Of a DNA stretch of 64,000 nt, positions 1 to 11,600 are shown one piece after another. Where the stretch lies: the NCBI GenBank assembly GCA_030141605.1, contig JAQGDQ010000010.1, forward strand, positions 621,501 through 685,500. The letters run 5' to 3'. Below the pieces are notes generated by a model. The model was not told where the DNA came from and did no database searches. It saw only the letters and a list, made by a program, of their open reading frames with translations. Each line of letters opens with the position of its first letter. Positions within the stretch are counted from its first letter, which is position 1. The stretch comes from Tubiluchus corallicola (lineage: Eukaryota; Priapulida; Priapulimorpha; Priapulimorphida; Tubiluchidae). The position numbers and the translations under genes were made by a program.

Positions 1-307
1 TTTTCTGAGAACTCTTGCAAACGTTTATCGTTCGCCCACACAATGGAGAGGGCACAAGAAATCACAGACCAAACAGTATACAACCAAGAACTTCCAATAA
101 AGTAAAAGATAATATAAACTATAGTCATCTTCTTTTTGTTATCCTTTCTCTAGTTTCATATCTATGTATTGTAACCATTATTCACTACTTATTGTTGATT
201 ATATTATTAATAATGTTCTTTTGTAGTGTACCAAAGAGATAAATAAATTGAAATTCAATTGATCATTTTAATACTTTCACTTTAATGACCATCTTAATAA
301 AATATAT

Positions 308-400
308 GGAATGAGTTTACAATTACCCACACAAGTACACTAACCCTAACATTCATCCTAATCCTGATTTTTTGTGTGTGGGGAATTGTAAACTTTAGCC
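308..400. mobile_element. Short inverted-repeat element E, copy 1
   Basis: The ends are imperfect inverted repeats built on TTTACAATTCCCCACAC and its complement GTGTGGGGAATTGTAAA. The middle holds CCTAA/CCTAAT-like runs. The same structure recurs at 30671-30786 and, more decayed, at 17117-17212, which supports a mobile family. There is no coding capacity and the superfamily is unknown. No clean target duplication is visible at this copy. Confidence 0.6.
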
Positions 401-2135
401 AAATATTAAGCCGCAATTACCAATGTTGCAAAAGATGAAAAGCTTCAAAATAGCGCACTAACTTTCGTGTCAGCATTCATTGAAAGTTTAGCAACCTGCA
501 GAGACCTTTTATATTGCTATAGTTGTATAACCATAAACTACTTAATAAACTACAGACAACATTCGCAGGCAAAATACGTCACTACCCCTGCTGGCTCGTA
601 TGCTGTTCTAATATGATTTACGCATAATCTTGTAATGTTGAACCATGCCATTTAACAGACTAAACTACGTTCTGTAGTGTAATACGTCAAACTGTTTGTA
701 ATTTTGAGATAATTCACCAGTTTTAACTGCATACAGCACAAAATATAAGTTTATTTAAACTTAAATTCTATGAAGAAATTATGTAAAAAAATGCGCTCAC
801 TATTCAGAGCACACAATTAATACAGCATGACAAGGCGTATAGAGTAGAATAAACAAATCAGATGACATCAGAACATAACGGAACAGGGCAACAGCACAGA
901 ACAGAATAACATAGTATCGGACAAGACAGGATCGAACAGCAAAGAAAAGAACAACAGTATAGCACAGGACAGAACAATACTGAATCTGGCAGCGCAACTC
1001 CTCTATTCAAACTCCTTAACCTGCAGAACGAGTCCAAAATGTTCGTTGTGTTCAGTTTAAACTTAAAAACACGAGTTTTAAGGTTAGAGTTACTTAGTCT
1101 TTGTTTTAGTTATTTTTACCTTTGACGAGAATGTTATGCCTCCACATTGTTTGTTTGGTTGTTCTTCATCTGTTATAAGTAAGTTATAAGTTTATTTATT
1201 TCCACTCTGCATCTAACAGTTATAATAAAAATACAGATAATTTCATTGAAGTAAATATAAATATAAATGCAATATTATCCAGATATTACAAAATGCAGCA
1301 TGTACATGTGCAAATTACATTACAGAATAATTTTGATGCATACAGTTTGATCTGTTATACAGTTATTGAGTAATCTTATTACGCAAAACCTACTTAACAG
1401 ATTTCCACGAAACTCCGAGGCGACAGTGGGTGGGAGGTAAGAAAGATGCATTTGATTGCAGATTTCTGGACAGAGGGAGGGGTGAAAATTGCGAAAATAG
1501 GCGTTTTTACGCCCGTAGTTTTTTTTTGCAAAACTTGACTGAAAATAAGGTACAAAAAACCGTGAAGCACTTCCTGGAGATCTCAGAGCGAGTGTTATAG
1601 TACTTTGGAAAAGGGAGGAAGATTTAGCAACAAGATAGGGTACTTCTCTTTCATTATCTCCATCAGGACAAACAACTACGAGGTAGTTCCAGGTTCCATT
1701 TTTAGAAATTCTCGCTTGGAAAGCTGTGCAACGCTGTCTATAATCTTTGTTTATGTATGTATATAACTTCATAAGCTGAGCTGACTTGGTATTAAGTACG
1801 TATCTTAGTCAGTCTATTACAATCAGCAAACGGTTAAAGAAATGTAGACAAATACTACGTGGAATATTCGTGATTATAATCCTATTTGGACGAAACATTT
1901 TGTGAATCTTTTGCTAGTCTATATGATACTTACACAGGTATATTTTTGTATGTTTGCTTGTTTATATTTGCTTTACGTTTTTGTAAATCAATAGAATCAG
2001 ATGGAACATGTTTGGCTTGATCTTCGACCATGGGAGAGATTTGCTGTCTACTGATCATATTCTAGCTTTATTACAGACATTATTTGCATCAAAATAATAA
2101 CATAATTTTTGTGTGCCTTTTTGCCTACATTCGTA
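401..2135. other. Stretch without a recognised gene
   Basis: I recognise no gene here. Around 865-985 the sequence is a degenerate run of ACAGAAC-like units, a simple-repeat remnant. A 150-codon open frame on the minus strand (1320-1772) shows no family motif that I know. Its Cys/Leu-rich end and lack of splice context make it more likely a repeat remnant or chance frame than a gene. Confidence 0.4.
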
Positions 2136-3709
2136 ATGTCCGTACCTGCTGCTGCTGGAACTACTAACAGTACAGTGGCCACAGCAGCAGCAGATATATT
2201 ACAAAAGAAAGCTGAAAGCTGTCACGGTACGTTGCATTATATTTACAGATCCGTATAGGTAGGTAGATAAACAGGTAGGTAGTAGAGGCATGCAGCCAGC
2301 CAAATAAACACAATTAGAAAGACGTAGATAGACAGAGAGATGAAGATAGATACAAAACAAGAGACCGGCAAGCAGATAGTGTGGTAGCCGGAGGTGGGTA
2401 GGTCAGTGATAAGTCGGTTGGTAGACGGTAAAAAGGAGAGACAGATATAACGGATAAATAGACAGGTAGACTGAAATAGACAGACAAAGTGGGCAAGCAG
2501 ATGGATAGGTCCACCGACAGTAAAAAGGAGAGACACGGGTAATGCAGAAACAGACAGGTAGAAACAAAAAGACAGATAAAAAGGATAGTGAGCAGCTGAA
2601 AGGACAGATCAAATGATGGACAGAAGACAAAAATGTCCACTGGTCAAACCGGCCTAGTGCTCAAGTGTTTACTGCCAAAGTTAGCAGTTCAAACGGCCAC
2701 AATGTCCACTGCTCAAACCGGCCTAGTGCTCAAGTGTTTACTGCCAAAGTTAGCAGTTCAAGCGGCCACTATCCAACTGTTTACTACCCTATAGTGGCCA
2801 TGCACTGCCTTAATGTCCTTTACCAAGTGAATGTCGTTGCTATTTTTGGTCAATCACAAAAATTATCCTTTTACTAAAAAGCTATTACTGACACCCAATA
2901 TCAACTTTAATTATCTATTGACAGTCTAGCAACCTGATAATTTGTATTTCATGCAGTACTTTTCTCTTTTTGATTAACTCATTTATTTATTTAGTCTCAT
3001 GTCGCACATTTATAACATAATATAGTATCAAGGCCGTAGTCGGCGGTCCGGCCATGGCCGGACCACTTTTTCTGCCATACGTGCCTAGACATCTCCCCTT
3101 CATTATTTATATTATAACTCTGTATTATAAATTATAATATACTGTTCTATATGTTGCTGCTGTATTCTTCTTCTACCTGTTCCGTATCTGTGGCCGGACC
3201 ACTTTTCAAAAGCCGACTACGGTCCTGAGTATACAGTGCACAATTTAATATAACTGAATTGAGATAGGGTGACAAAAGACCATAATATGTCACCTTGCAG
3301 CCACCCCCTATTTATAAGCATTACTATTAGTTTAATTAAGCGATGCTAGTAGCGGATTGTGAGAGAGATTTATATAATTTATAATTAATCAGCTATATAA
3401 TAAAATCATATTAACAAACATTTGATTTGCTAGTATCTATATAACAAATATATAACACCCCTAGATGATGCAACATATAGTCGTATGCAATTAAAAATCC
3501 TCAAAAGCGAAAAGGCTAAAGCAAAATTCTCTTGCCGATTATGTTTTATTTTTTAAGTTCAACTACTATAATTATAAAAACTTGGATGAGAAATCTGCAC
3601 AACTTGATTATTGCACATACGAATAGAAAATATACATTCAAGATATATTTGCAACTTAGTTACTATTACAGGCTTAATACCACCTGAGGTCACAAGTGAC
3701 TACAGCTAA
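2136..3709 (+). CDS. Candidate two-exon mini-gene, product unknown
   Basis: An ATG at 2136 opens 30 codons rich in Ala and Thr, including ADILQKKAE, and runs into a good donor (GTACGT) after 2226 in phase 1. A phase-compatible acceptor (TTACTATTACAG) precedes 3672. It would add LIPPEVTSDYS and a stop at 3707-3709, giving 42 residues. The first exon reads like real coding sequence, with Ala/Ser/Thr codons, a GCTGCTGCT run and an adjacent donor. The pairing with the second exon rests only on phase. I do not recognise the product. Alternatives are the first exon of a longer gene with other downstream exons, or chance. The proposed intron contains a simple repeat, a 69-bp duplication and a MITE. 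Confidence 0.3.
2240..2600. repeat. GATA/GACA-type low-complexity tract
   Basis: A long purine-biased run of interleaved GATAGACAG, GTAGGTAG and AAAAGGAGAGACAG units. The overlapping open frames on the minus strand are an artefact of the low complexity and are not genes. Confidence 0.7.
2631..2768. repeat. Tandem duplication, two units of 69 bp
   Basis: Two nearly identical 69-bp units start at 2631 and 2700, each containing TGTCCACTG, CTAGTGCTCAAGTG and GTTAGCAGTTCAA. Only a few bases differ, so the duplication is fairly recent. An open frame crosses it but shows no protein family signature. Confidence 0.8.
3029..3227. mobile_element. 199-bp MITE (family D)
   Basis: The termini are near-perfect inverted repeats of CAGGACCGTAGTCGGC, with one base missing on the left. 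The flanks share AGTAT (3024-3028 and 3228-3232), a possible 5-bp target duplication. Just inside the left end is a perfect 20-bp palindrome GGTCCGGCCATGGCCGGACC. Half of it recurs inverted near the right end as GGCCGGACC. Non-coding. CAG...CTG termini would fit a hAT-like origin, but the 5-bp duplication does not. Confidence 0.7.
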
Positions 3710-3719
3710 CGCTACAAAT

Positions 3720-4767
3720 GTTTATTAAAATGGTTTAGTTTCAACTATTAGCTCTAGCAACTGTGATTGCTGATTATATACATTCTGTTACAAGAAACAC
3801 ACATGAATGGAATGTGAGCCAGTATTTTTTATTATTTTATTATGTACTAAGAAACCAGAATAGTTTGCACTCACAAAACGTATGTCTACAACTATTTCAA
3901 GAGTTCAAATCCAGGCTGCATCCCAACTTTCACATTTTCTGTTTTCTCAATTTGGTATCAAAATTTAATTAATTCTGGGTTTGTAATATCGTTAACAATA
4001 CAATACTGTGGATGTACGTTAAAGCATGTGTTTACCACTGTGGAGGTAGTAAAAGTTAGAAAGGTGTAACACATTTGTTCTTAACATTCACCACAATCTA
4101 TAAATGTCAAAAACAAAAAGTCCAGTCCTAGAGCAACATAGTACACTTCTACATCAAGTAACATTTCACTATGCATTCACCACTTCATGTTACATAATAA
4201 ATGACAAAAAAAGTTTAACATGCCTAGTGGCAACTCTGTGACTCAAGTTTGATCTAGCTCGCTATAATTGTATCTACCATCCTTGCAGCCAGGTCAGAAT
4301 CCCATTCTTACTTATTCACGAATACCTATATGCTAAGAAATCTTAGTTAGTAGCTCAAAGAAATTTTACTATGCATAAATAATTTGTACTTTTCAAGAGT
4401 CTAATATTTTGTTACAAACGTGTTAAATAACTAAAATTAAGTTTCCTTTACATTTCATTATGTTTATTGTCAGCAAGGGAAACTTTTTCTGAAGTAAAAC
4501 TAATAACAAATTACAGTATTGGAAATTACACTAAAACCTTACTGTTCATACTGCCCAGTACCCACTACTGTGTACTAAGTAAGTACAGTTTAGGTGAACA
4601 ATAAATTAAAATCAATCACAATCGTTACATCTGCTGTACATCCATCTATAATTATTCAATAATTTAATAACATCACGGCATTCAGTTAAGAAATAACACG
4701 TATAAAAATTTCAGAATTATTTTCTGGAAGATTATTTAACTTATATAAAAAAGAATTTGACCATGTT
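3720..4767. other. Non-coding stretch 3' of SMIM15
   Basis: AT-rich sequence with no convincing gene. It should contain the SMIM15 3' UTR. The nearest AATAAA on the minus strand lies at 4463-4468, about 300 bp past the stop. GTTCAAATCCAGGC near 3904 resembles a tRNA B box, but no matching A box precedes it. Confidence 0.4.
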
Positions 4768-5388
4768 TCAGTCTTGCTTCCCTCGAGATTTTGCTATATT
4801 TGCTTCTCGCCTTGCTTTGCGCTTTTTGTCCTTTTCTTGCGCTTCTATCGACTTAGCAAGCTGCCAAGATAACACAGCACTGATGGCAAAAAATGGTGAT
4901 AGACAAAGAAGTACATAGTAGATAAATTCCCATGGATTGTTACCTGTAAAATAAATTATGTTGCAATGTACGTTAAAAACAAAAGCATTCATAATATCCA
5001 TACTTGCAGTCGCTAAATCAGCCGAATAAATGAACTGGAAATTCAACCAGGAGCCAACAACTGTCCACATTGTTCACAAGCAAAAAGATTTGTATCTATG
5101 ATGGGACCAGATTATATCTGATTTTGTTAACAATTTTTAAGACATTATACTACTACTAGTAGATAAAACTATTGACTTTTAGCTAGCAAACACTTGATAA
5201 TATGCACAACAACAACCACTACAGCAAACAACAAAGTGTAAAGGAAAAGAAAATAAGCATTGCAGAATTAGGACTGATAATGATCACACTGCAAACAGCA
5301 AGGCTACAAGCAACAGATGAAAAAATTACTTACCAGCCCATAGCACAATGTCACGTAAATATTCCCGCCAGTCAAATCCCGCAAACAT
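4768..5388 (-). CDS. SMIM15: Small integral membrane protein 15 (SMIM15)
   Basis: Two coding exons on the minus strand: 5388-5334 (55 bp) and 4943-4768 (176 bp). They are joined in phase 1 across a GTAAGT...TTTACAG intron, giving 76 residues (human SMIM15 has 74). The N-terminus FDWREYLRDIVLWAGNNPWE parallels the vertebrate acidic/aromatic lead-in. One hydrophobic segment follows at about residues 24-46 (FIYYVLLCLSPFFAISAVLS), then the conserved WQLAKSIEAQEK and a highly charged Lys/Arg tail (KDKKRKARREANIAK), so a single-pass protein with a basic cytosolic coiled tail is likely. Its molecular function is not known to me. The reading frame also continues upstream of exon 2 into the intron, but the spliced first exon gives the family-like N-terminus and is preferred. 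Confidence 0.95.
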
Positions 5389-7214
5389 TTCTGGATTGAG
5401 CTTTGCAAAATGTTTTTGAAAGGACTATAGTCAGGAAAACCTACAAAACATTAAAGTGCTAAACTGTCAAATACACGTTTGAAATTTATCAGATATTCTC
5501 AGCCTGTTAAATTATATTTATTAAAAACACGTTATACAACTGCATTCAAAAGGCAAATATAAATTGAAAAAATTGAAAATGTGGCAGTTTTTTATGTCAA
5601 ATTGACAGCACTAAAAATAAAGAATGAAATGAGGCAAAAATACTTCTAAGGAAAACAAAAAATTTAAATTAAAAACCACATTATTAATTAATCTGAAAAG
5701 ATTATTCAAAAGCAAGAAAACAGCCATTATATAGAAAATGTACGGAACAGAATTCTATGACAATATGCATTTCATTATGATGCATCAACAGGCTTGCACT
5801 ATTTTTCTTTTTTGAATAGCAATTATTCACAACAAAGAACTTACAAGATGTAATATAATAATTCTTGTTTATTCAAAGCTATTTAACAGCATTACAAGTT
5901 ATTTAACACCAGTTAACCAATTAACACTGTCACAGAGAAGAATTTGTTGAGGTAGGCTATTTAGTTAATTATGACCTAATCATAACCAATACACATAAGC
6001 ACATAAATTTTATAATTCCACTACAATAACGATAACACTTAAGTGACCTCAGAATGTGCTAACGAGCAGCAGGCCCTAATTATTAAATATGTGGGTGACC
6101 GTTTTGAAAACTGTTTCAGTGTAGCTTCATCTGTAATATCACCTCGAGCTATATTTATTGCAAAGATTGTCCAAATCTAAGTAAGACAAGCTGTCAGTTC
6201 ATAAACAAATTAACAGTTTTTTTGTTTTTAATGCAGAATACTCAGTAGTATAATTCTCAGAATACTCAGTAGTTGACTTGAGTATAAATAATTGAGAAAC
6301 TATTACAATACCATTATGGCCTAACACAATATGAAAGTTCTACAATATAGCAGTTTCCATACTTTGGTACTAACTTTAGTAGAAAATGGCACCAATGCTA
6401 TAAAAAGCGAGCTAGCAATGTTGATAATGTGCACGATGCATAGATGTTCCAAAGCTGTATTATACGTTATGCAACTTGTAACCAAGATTATTTCTGAAGA
6501 GATTTTAAATGAGCTAACTCCCAAAATAGCAATAATTATTTACATCATCTTTGTTTTGTTATATATGCAATTACCAAGCTTGTAAATCAAAACGGAATTG
6601 TGATTATAATCATCACGTTTTTGGTAAAATTTATACTAACGGTGAGAAATCTGAAAGTTTAATAAAAAACTGATTTGCTGACATCGCAGGATGCCATCAA
6701 TAATCAGTACAGAATATGCAAGCCGTGTTGTGACTGCCACAATGTCATATAATTTAGCAAACAAGAAAGGCACAATACTTGCACAACATACAAATACTTA
6801 TCCTGTAGTTATTGAGCTATTAGTTATCAGTCACCCATTTATATAGACAAATATGTTTATAAGTGATCAAAATTAATTACACTTACAAACTTACAATTAC
6901 AAAGCCAATTAACAAATTTTTCCAGCCAGGCTAATGTAGGCTATTTGCACTTTCAGCATTGTATGTTACCAATTCAGTAAACGAAATACACAACATGACA
7001 ATTTAATGTCACATGAAAAACTAGCAGGTTTCCCACTTCCATAACTATACCATGTACAGATATTCCACAAAGCTAACTAAGTTTAATAGCTATATTATTG
7101 CTATTACACTTATAAAAAACTAAAATAATACCCAAAGGAATAAGAACAAAATTAGCAACTGAATCCTGAGTGATGGTGACTCAAAACAGCACACAGTAAG
7201 GTTCAAGTTAAATA
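5389..7214. other. Intergenic stretch upstream of SMIM15
   Basis: AT-rich sequence between SMIM15 and the zinc-finger gene. It presumably holds the SMIM15 promoter, but no motif stands out. A short direct repeat (AGAATACTCAGTAGT) occurs twice near 6234-6272. Two opposing open frames at 6321-6585 overlap each other and have no family features. I see no gene. Confidence 0.4.
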
Positions 7215-7408
7215 CAGTCTCAAACCTCGTGATAATGCCCCACCCCTTTATTATGCCAACCTTGTTTAATGCCCAAATTTTTAGTAAAACAAAATATTTA
7301 TATTTGCATAGACATGAATGTATTAATGCATCTCGTTATAATTCCATCCTCGCTATAACGCCAACTTTTTTGCAGTCCCAGAGTAGGCGGTATAAACAGG
7401 TTTGACTG
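7215..7408. mobile_element. Pogo/Tigger-type MITE (family F), copy 1
   Basis: Starts CAGTCTCAAACCTCGTGATAA after a TA and ends GGCGGTATAAACAGGTTTGACTG. These inverted termini (CAGTCAAACCTCGTTATAACG consensus) are typical of pogo-like Tc1/mariner elements. The left flank is TA and the right flank CA, so the expected TA duplication has one change. 194 bp, non-coding. A longer copy is at 37200-38047. It ends 17 bp from the stop codon of the zinc-finger gene and so lies inside that gene's 3' UTR. Confidence 0.75.
7247..7252 (-). terminator. Possible poly(A) signal of the zinc-finger gene
   Basis: TTTATT on the plus strand reads AATAAA on the minus strand, about 175 nt past the zinc-finger stop codon. 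It lies inside the pogo-like MITE, so the element may have supplied the cleavage signal. Unproven without 3' end data. Confidence 0.35.
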
Positions 7409-7425
7409 CAACATGGCCTCAACTC

Positions 7426-8283
7426 CTAAGCCTCATGTTCAAGTTCTTGAGCATGTGCTAGAAGACTAGTCAACTGTGGAAAACCTTTATGGCATGTGTA
7501 GCACACATATTTATTGTGTGCAACATGAGATTTTTCATGAAGCTCCAGTTCGTCAGCTGTGAAAAAAGATTCACCACAATAACAGTTGAACGGTTTGAGA
7601 ACAATGTGAGTTAAAGCATGTTGTTCTAACTCTCCCAATCTTGCAAACTGCACCCCACAAATTTGACACGCATGACATTCATCCCTAAAATGATCATTTG
7701 TTTCATGTGCATGTAACTTGATGGAGGAATTGTACTCATTGTCGCACCAACGGCATCGGAAATGACATGCCAATGTCTCACGCGAGGAGGCACTAGCATA
7801 TGCCGATGACTCGCGTGATGAGGCACTAGCACTGTCCTTCAATACCTCAGTAGACATTGTTCCTTTCGTATCCATGGCATGGGCTTGCATAGCCTTTTTG
7901 TTTCCCTCAGGAGATGTGTTCACGGCTGAATTCTTTGTTTTTGACTGTTTCACATCCAAAAGCTTTTGTTGGACTGAGCGCCCCCACATTGGAATAATGA
8001 GCTCTGCTTCTGCATCAGCTAAAGAAATGCGTTTGGATTTGGGCAATGCCATTTCTGTTTCAAAATGTGTTTTCTCATGACTTGTAATCTGGCCAACATC
8101 TTGTAGGTCTGAAGGAACTATCTTTATGACTGAAGAACCCATTTTGGAAGAGTCTGTTGAATTTTGTCCTCGTGAAACTAACACCTTACAATGATTAAGT
8201 AAAGCATGTCTGATGAACTCATGTTCCGTGTCATGATATGACGAACAAACGGTGCACTTGAAGTATACCAGACCAGTTTCCAT
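7426..8283 (-). CDS. C2H2 zinc-finger protein, five fingers, intronless
   Basis: A single uninterrupted 285-codon frame. Finger 1 is at the N-terminus (C10, C13, H26, H31). A long linker without fingers follows; it is Lys/Ser rich and includes a duplicated ASASSRE segment around 152-169. A cluster of four fingers then ends the protein: C177/C180/H193/H198, C206/C209/H222/H226, C234/C236/H249/H253 and C261/C264/H277/H283. The last finger reaches almost to the C-terminus. Probably a nuclear DNA-binding protein, since finger clusters of this kind usually bind DNA, but no orthologue is recognised. Finger 4 has only one residue between its cysteines instead of two. An upstream non-coding exon cannot be excluded. 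A pogo-like MITE occupies the 3' flank. Confidence 0.85.
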   Translation of the reverse strand: METGLVYFKCTVCSSYHDTEHEFIRHALLNHCKVLVSRGQNSTDSSKMGSSVIKIVPSDLQDVGQITSHEKTHFETEMALPKSKRISLADAEAELIIPMWGRSVQQKLLDVKQSKTKNSAVNTSPEGNKKAMQAHAMDTKGTMSTEVLKDSASASSRESSAYASASSRETLACHFRCRWCDNEYNSSIKLHAHETNDHFRDECHACQICGVQFARLGELEQHALTHIVLKPFNCYCGESFFTADELELHEKSHVAHNKYVCYTCHKGFPQLTSLLAHAQELEHEA

Positions 8284-10789
8284 TCTCTAAAACTGAAAAT
8301 GAAACTCGAAGTTGCTTTTCATACATTTATTTTGAAATTTATTTGGCAACAAATATCAATACATGTTTACGTTTATAAGAAAATTACGGAGAGAAACAAG
8401 GAGTGAAAATATAAATGAAAATGTCACATTTTACATCCATAATAGGCCAAACAAACAATAGTGAAAAAATGCTGTTCCATATAACTACATTTTGTACACA
8501 ATACAAACAACTGGGTTTGCTGAGTGGAAAAAGCATTTTCTGGTGGAGTTTTACAACAATCGCAATCCCAATTCAAAAATTCACTCAGTCAAGAAACAGA
8601 ATAATTTTAAGCACCCAATTAATGTCTTCAGTTGCAGAAAATGAATTGCTTCCCCACCATTGTATATTAGTGTACAGGGCTTATGATTTGGGACTCGAGA
8701 CTTAAGATTGAGTTGCAAAATTGAGAGACTTAGAATTGACTTGAGGCTCGTTCCCTTTGGGGCTAGACTTGAGATTCAACTAAATAACTCCACTCACATC
8801 ACTCGATAGTTTGATAGTATGATTATTATTACTGTAAATATTTGGCAGTTTATCTGCCCTTCAAAAATTACAAAACAGTACAGGCCTAAAACGACATTAC
8901 TATACTTTTTAATCCATTTAAAACCATCTGCATTAAAAATTCAACTGATTGCAGTTATTATGTACAGAAAAAAGTGATTTTTGAAGAATATATAATATCT
9001 GTAAAGCCATTTTATCATTTCAAACTTCAAAGGGGGATGTCAAAGTAATGCATAATAAATAACTCAAAAAACAAAATTTAATGCAAATTAAAATAAATTC
9101 TCTAACTTCAGACAGTTTATAAGTTGACTTTTTCTTCCATTCAAATTGCTTTGAGACTATATGACTGTGATATTATACTCAAACTCCCATGCCGAATCTT
9201 AGCAATTTCAATTTTTTGTAGGCTGAATACATATGCAACTTATAATATAATTATACTCTTATGCAATAAATTCTCACTTAAAAATAGTTATGATGACACA
9301 TGTTGGCTAATTCTAATTAATTACTTGTCAAACTGTGCATAACAATTAGGCAGTACATGTCACCAAAACTTCTACTACTAGCTGCCAGTTTAAAGCCACA
9401 TTAGACTGTAATGGAGTCCGTTTACGACTGAGCTATTTTTAGCTACTGTTTTCACTTTAAGACTTAAAAGCTTACATTGTTTCTATATTCATGAAGAAAT
9501 TACCAATTTACCATGGGACTGTAAATGTGATAGTACCAAAAATCGTCTCTCTATGGTAATTTAAAATTAATGCATAGCTAATGCCAACGATATAATTTGC
9601 ATATATTTCCTTACAATACAATGTGTCTAGTAGTCCTGGGAGTCCCATTCAAAAATAAAACCTGGGAGTTAAATAATAGTTTCTTCACATCTCATGAAAA
9701 TGAGAAATTTCTCAATGCATGTACTACTGCAGTAATAATAATCATAGTCAGCCGCCAGCTGACTAAGATAGATTGTTGCTGTAGTATAGTGCAGATTGTA
9801 TTGTCATATTAGTGACTAGTAGTGTTCTGTTTGTTACTTTTAAAAAATAATTTTCCACAGTTACTGAGTGTTTTGGGAAAATTGGGATCAAACTACTCAT
9901 CACTTGCTGATTAGTTATCACTTTTGTGTATGAATTAAACTTGTTTGAATGATACTTTGGTGAAAATTATGCACCTGTTTGGCCTTAGTAAAATGAGAGA
10001 ACTACCATGCATTAATTGGTATATAGATAGTTTTTCAGCAAAATTAATTGCAGCATTTTTACTGACAAGCAACTCAATCAGCCAAAACAGCTAGAAAAAA
10101 CATACTGACTGTTAAAAAACCAAGCCAGTGAGCAAACCTATTCAAATTTATTTATCTTTTCTAAGTGACATTTTGAAAACTTGTGTCTTACACTATCAAG
10201 CTGCAACTTTTGCCAGGCAGAAAGTACCACATGTGATCACAGAATAAGAACTGGTGTCCCAAGAGACTATGTGCACATGATTACGTCTGGTAATCACCCA
10301 ACAAATGCTCCTGAACCTTTTTTCTCAACCAGTATATAGTACTCCCAAACTGAACATTCTAAAGACCTTCCTTAAAATGACAAAGATAAAAATACCCTTT
10401 GACTAAAGCGAAAAAATCTCATAGCTGTATAATAAATAATAAATTATAATACTTTTTAAGATCAGCTCAGATTGTAGTATTTCGCTCATGAAGATACCCA
10501 AGAATTCAATGGAAATGAATGAACTTTACCTGCACTGCTAACAAAGCAATAATCCACAAATAAATAGTAAAAAGTTGAAAGTGTTGGATCAACCAGCACT
10601 AAAAAGGCACGAAAAAAACAGATGCACAAAATCACAATCATACAAACTTTTCATCAGTGACTTAAGGAGGCCCACAGATTAGTACAGTAAAAGTGTTGAT
10701 CATCTAAAAGTTTATAAATTACAACCATTGAGCAAAAAAGGACACTTGGGTGAAAATCTATATTAAGAAGGTACGGAGAACAAAGCTAC

Positions 10790-10980
10790 TTACATGTGCA
10801 TCTATCGAATTTAAGAAACCTTGTTAGACCAACATGTACAAGTCTTTTATGCAATAACTTAACATTTGCAACAGTAACTAATGGCGAATCATTTACAGAA
10901 GTCGGCAGTGAGTTCTATATTGGAACAACACAATTTGAGAAAAATTCATGAAAATGAGTCTTACATGTACACCTTACAAA
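10790..10980 (-). mobile_element. Decayed LINE reverse-transcriptase 3' end (antisense)
   Basis: Read on the minus strand, the sequence gives NSLPTSVNDSPLVTVANVK followed by a Leu/Lys-rich end. This resembles the W-N-S-L-P...S-V-x-x-S-P motif near the C-terminus of CR1/L2/jockey-type reverse transcriptases. The conserved Trp is replaced by a stop. A dead fragment, recognised only by motif. Confidence 0.4.
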
Positions 10981-11099
10981 GAGTTTTAACGAGTGATTAC
11001 TCTTAGTTTTCTTATTTAAAGCTTTGGTAAAAAATTAATTCCCTGCTTAAATCAACATCCTTATGCACGATTTTGTAACCAGAGGATCTTCGTTCAAAA

Positions 11100-11600
11100 A
11101 TTCGTTTACAAAATGTTTACTTTTACTTTACTTTACTTAAGTTTATTTACAGCATTCCATCTTAGTAAGGAGTACAGCATTTGCATCAACATTAAAATTA
11201 AAACAGACTCAACAAAACAAAATAGTAAAATTAATAACTTTTGCTCAAAATATGAGCACGCCACACCTTCATTCAAAAAATTACAAATTTTAAAGATACA
11301 AGACACTTACAATCTTGAGTCATTAAATTTACGTTAAATTTAACGCAGGCTTATTACCAGAAGTTTTCAGGGAGTACTTTACTAATGTCTCTGGTACGCT
11401 TTCCCAAGAGCTGCTTCTAATTAAGTTTTTTTGTGGAGAGAACTATGCCGACATAGTTTCAATATTCTAAAATCACGAGGAGTAAAATTGTGGAATTCAT
11501 TGTCAAGAGATGCTTTTGATGATAGTTTATATTCTGCTGCAAAAGATACTACAAAACTTTACTAAACAGATATGGTAAATAACTTGTAAGACTAACAAAC
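11100..11600 (+). mobile_element. Decayed LINE reverse-transcriptase 3' end
   Basis: An open frame contains HATPSFKKLQILKIQDTYNL, like the P-x-F-K-K-L-x-I-L-x-I motif of LINE C-termini. Past stops at 11335-11350 comes GVKLWNSLSRDAFDDSLYSA, which matches the usual G-P-x-x-W-N-S-L motif. Frame breaks show that it is not functional. Confidence 0.45.

Noticed and set aside
1320..1772. 150-codon minus-strand frame as a gene
   Set aside because: No recognisable domain, no family resemblance and no neighbouring exons; left as part of an unassigned stretch.
2243..2640. Three overlapping minus-strand frames rich in Leu, Ser and Cys
   Set aside because: Artefacts of the GATA/GACA low-complexity tract; all three frames are open together.
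3890..3930. Another tRNA-like element at GTTCAAATCCAGGC
   Set aside because: Only a B-box-like string; no A box at the right distance.
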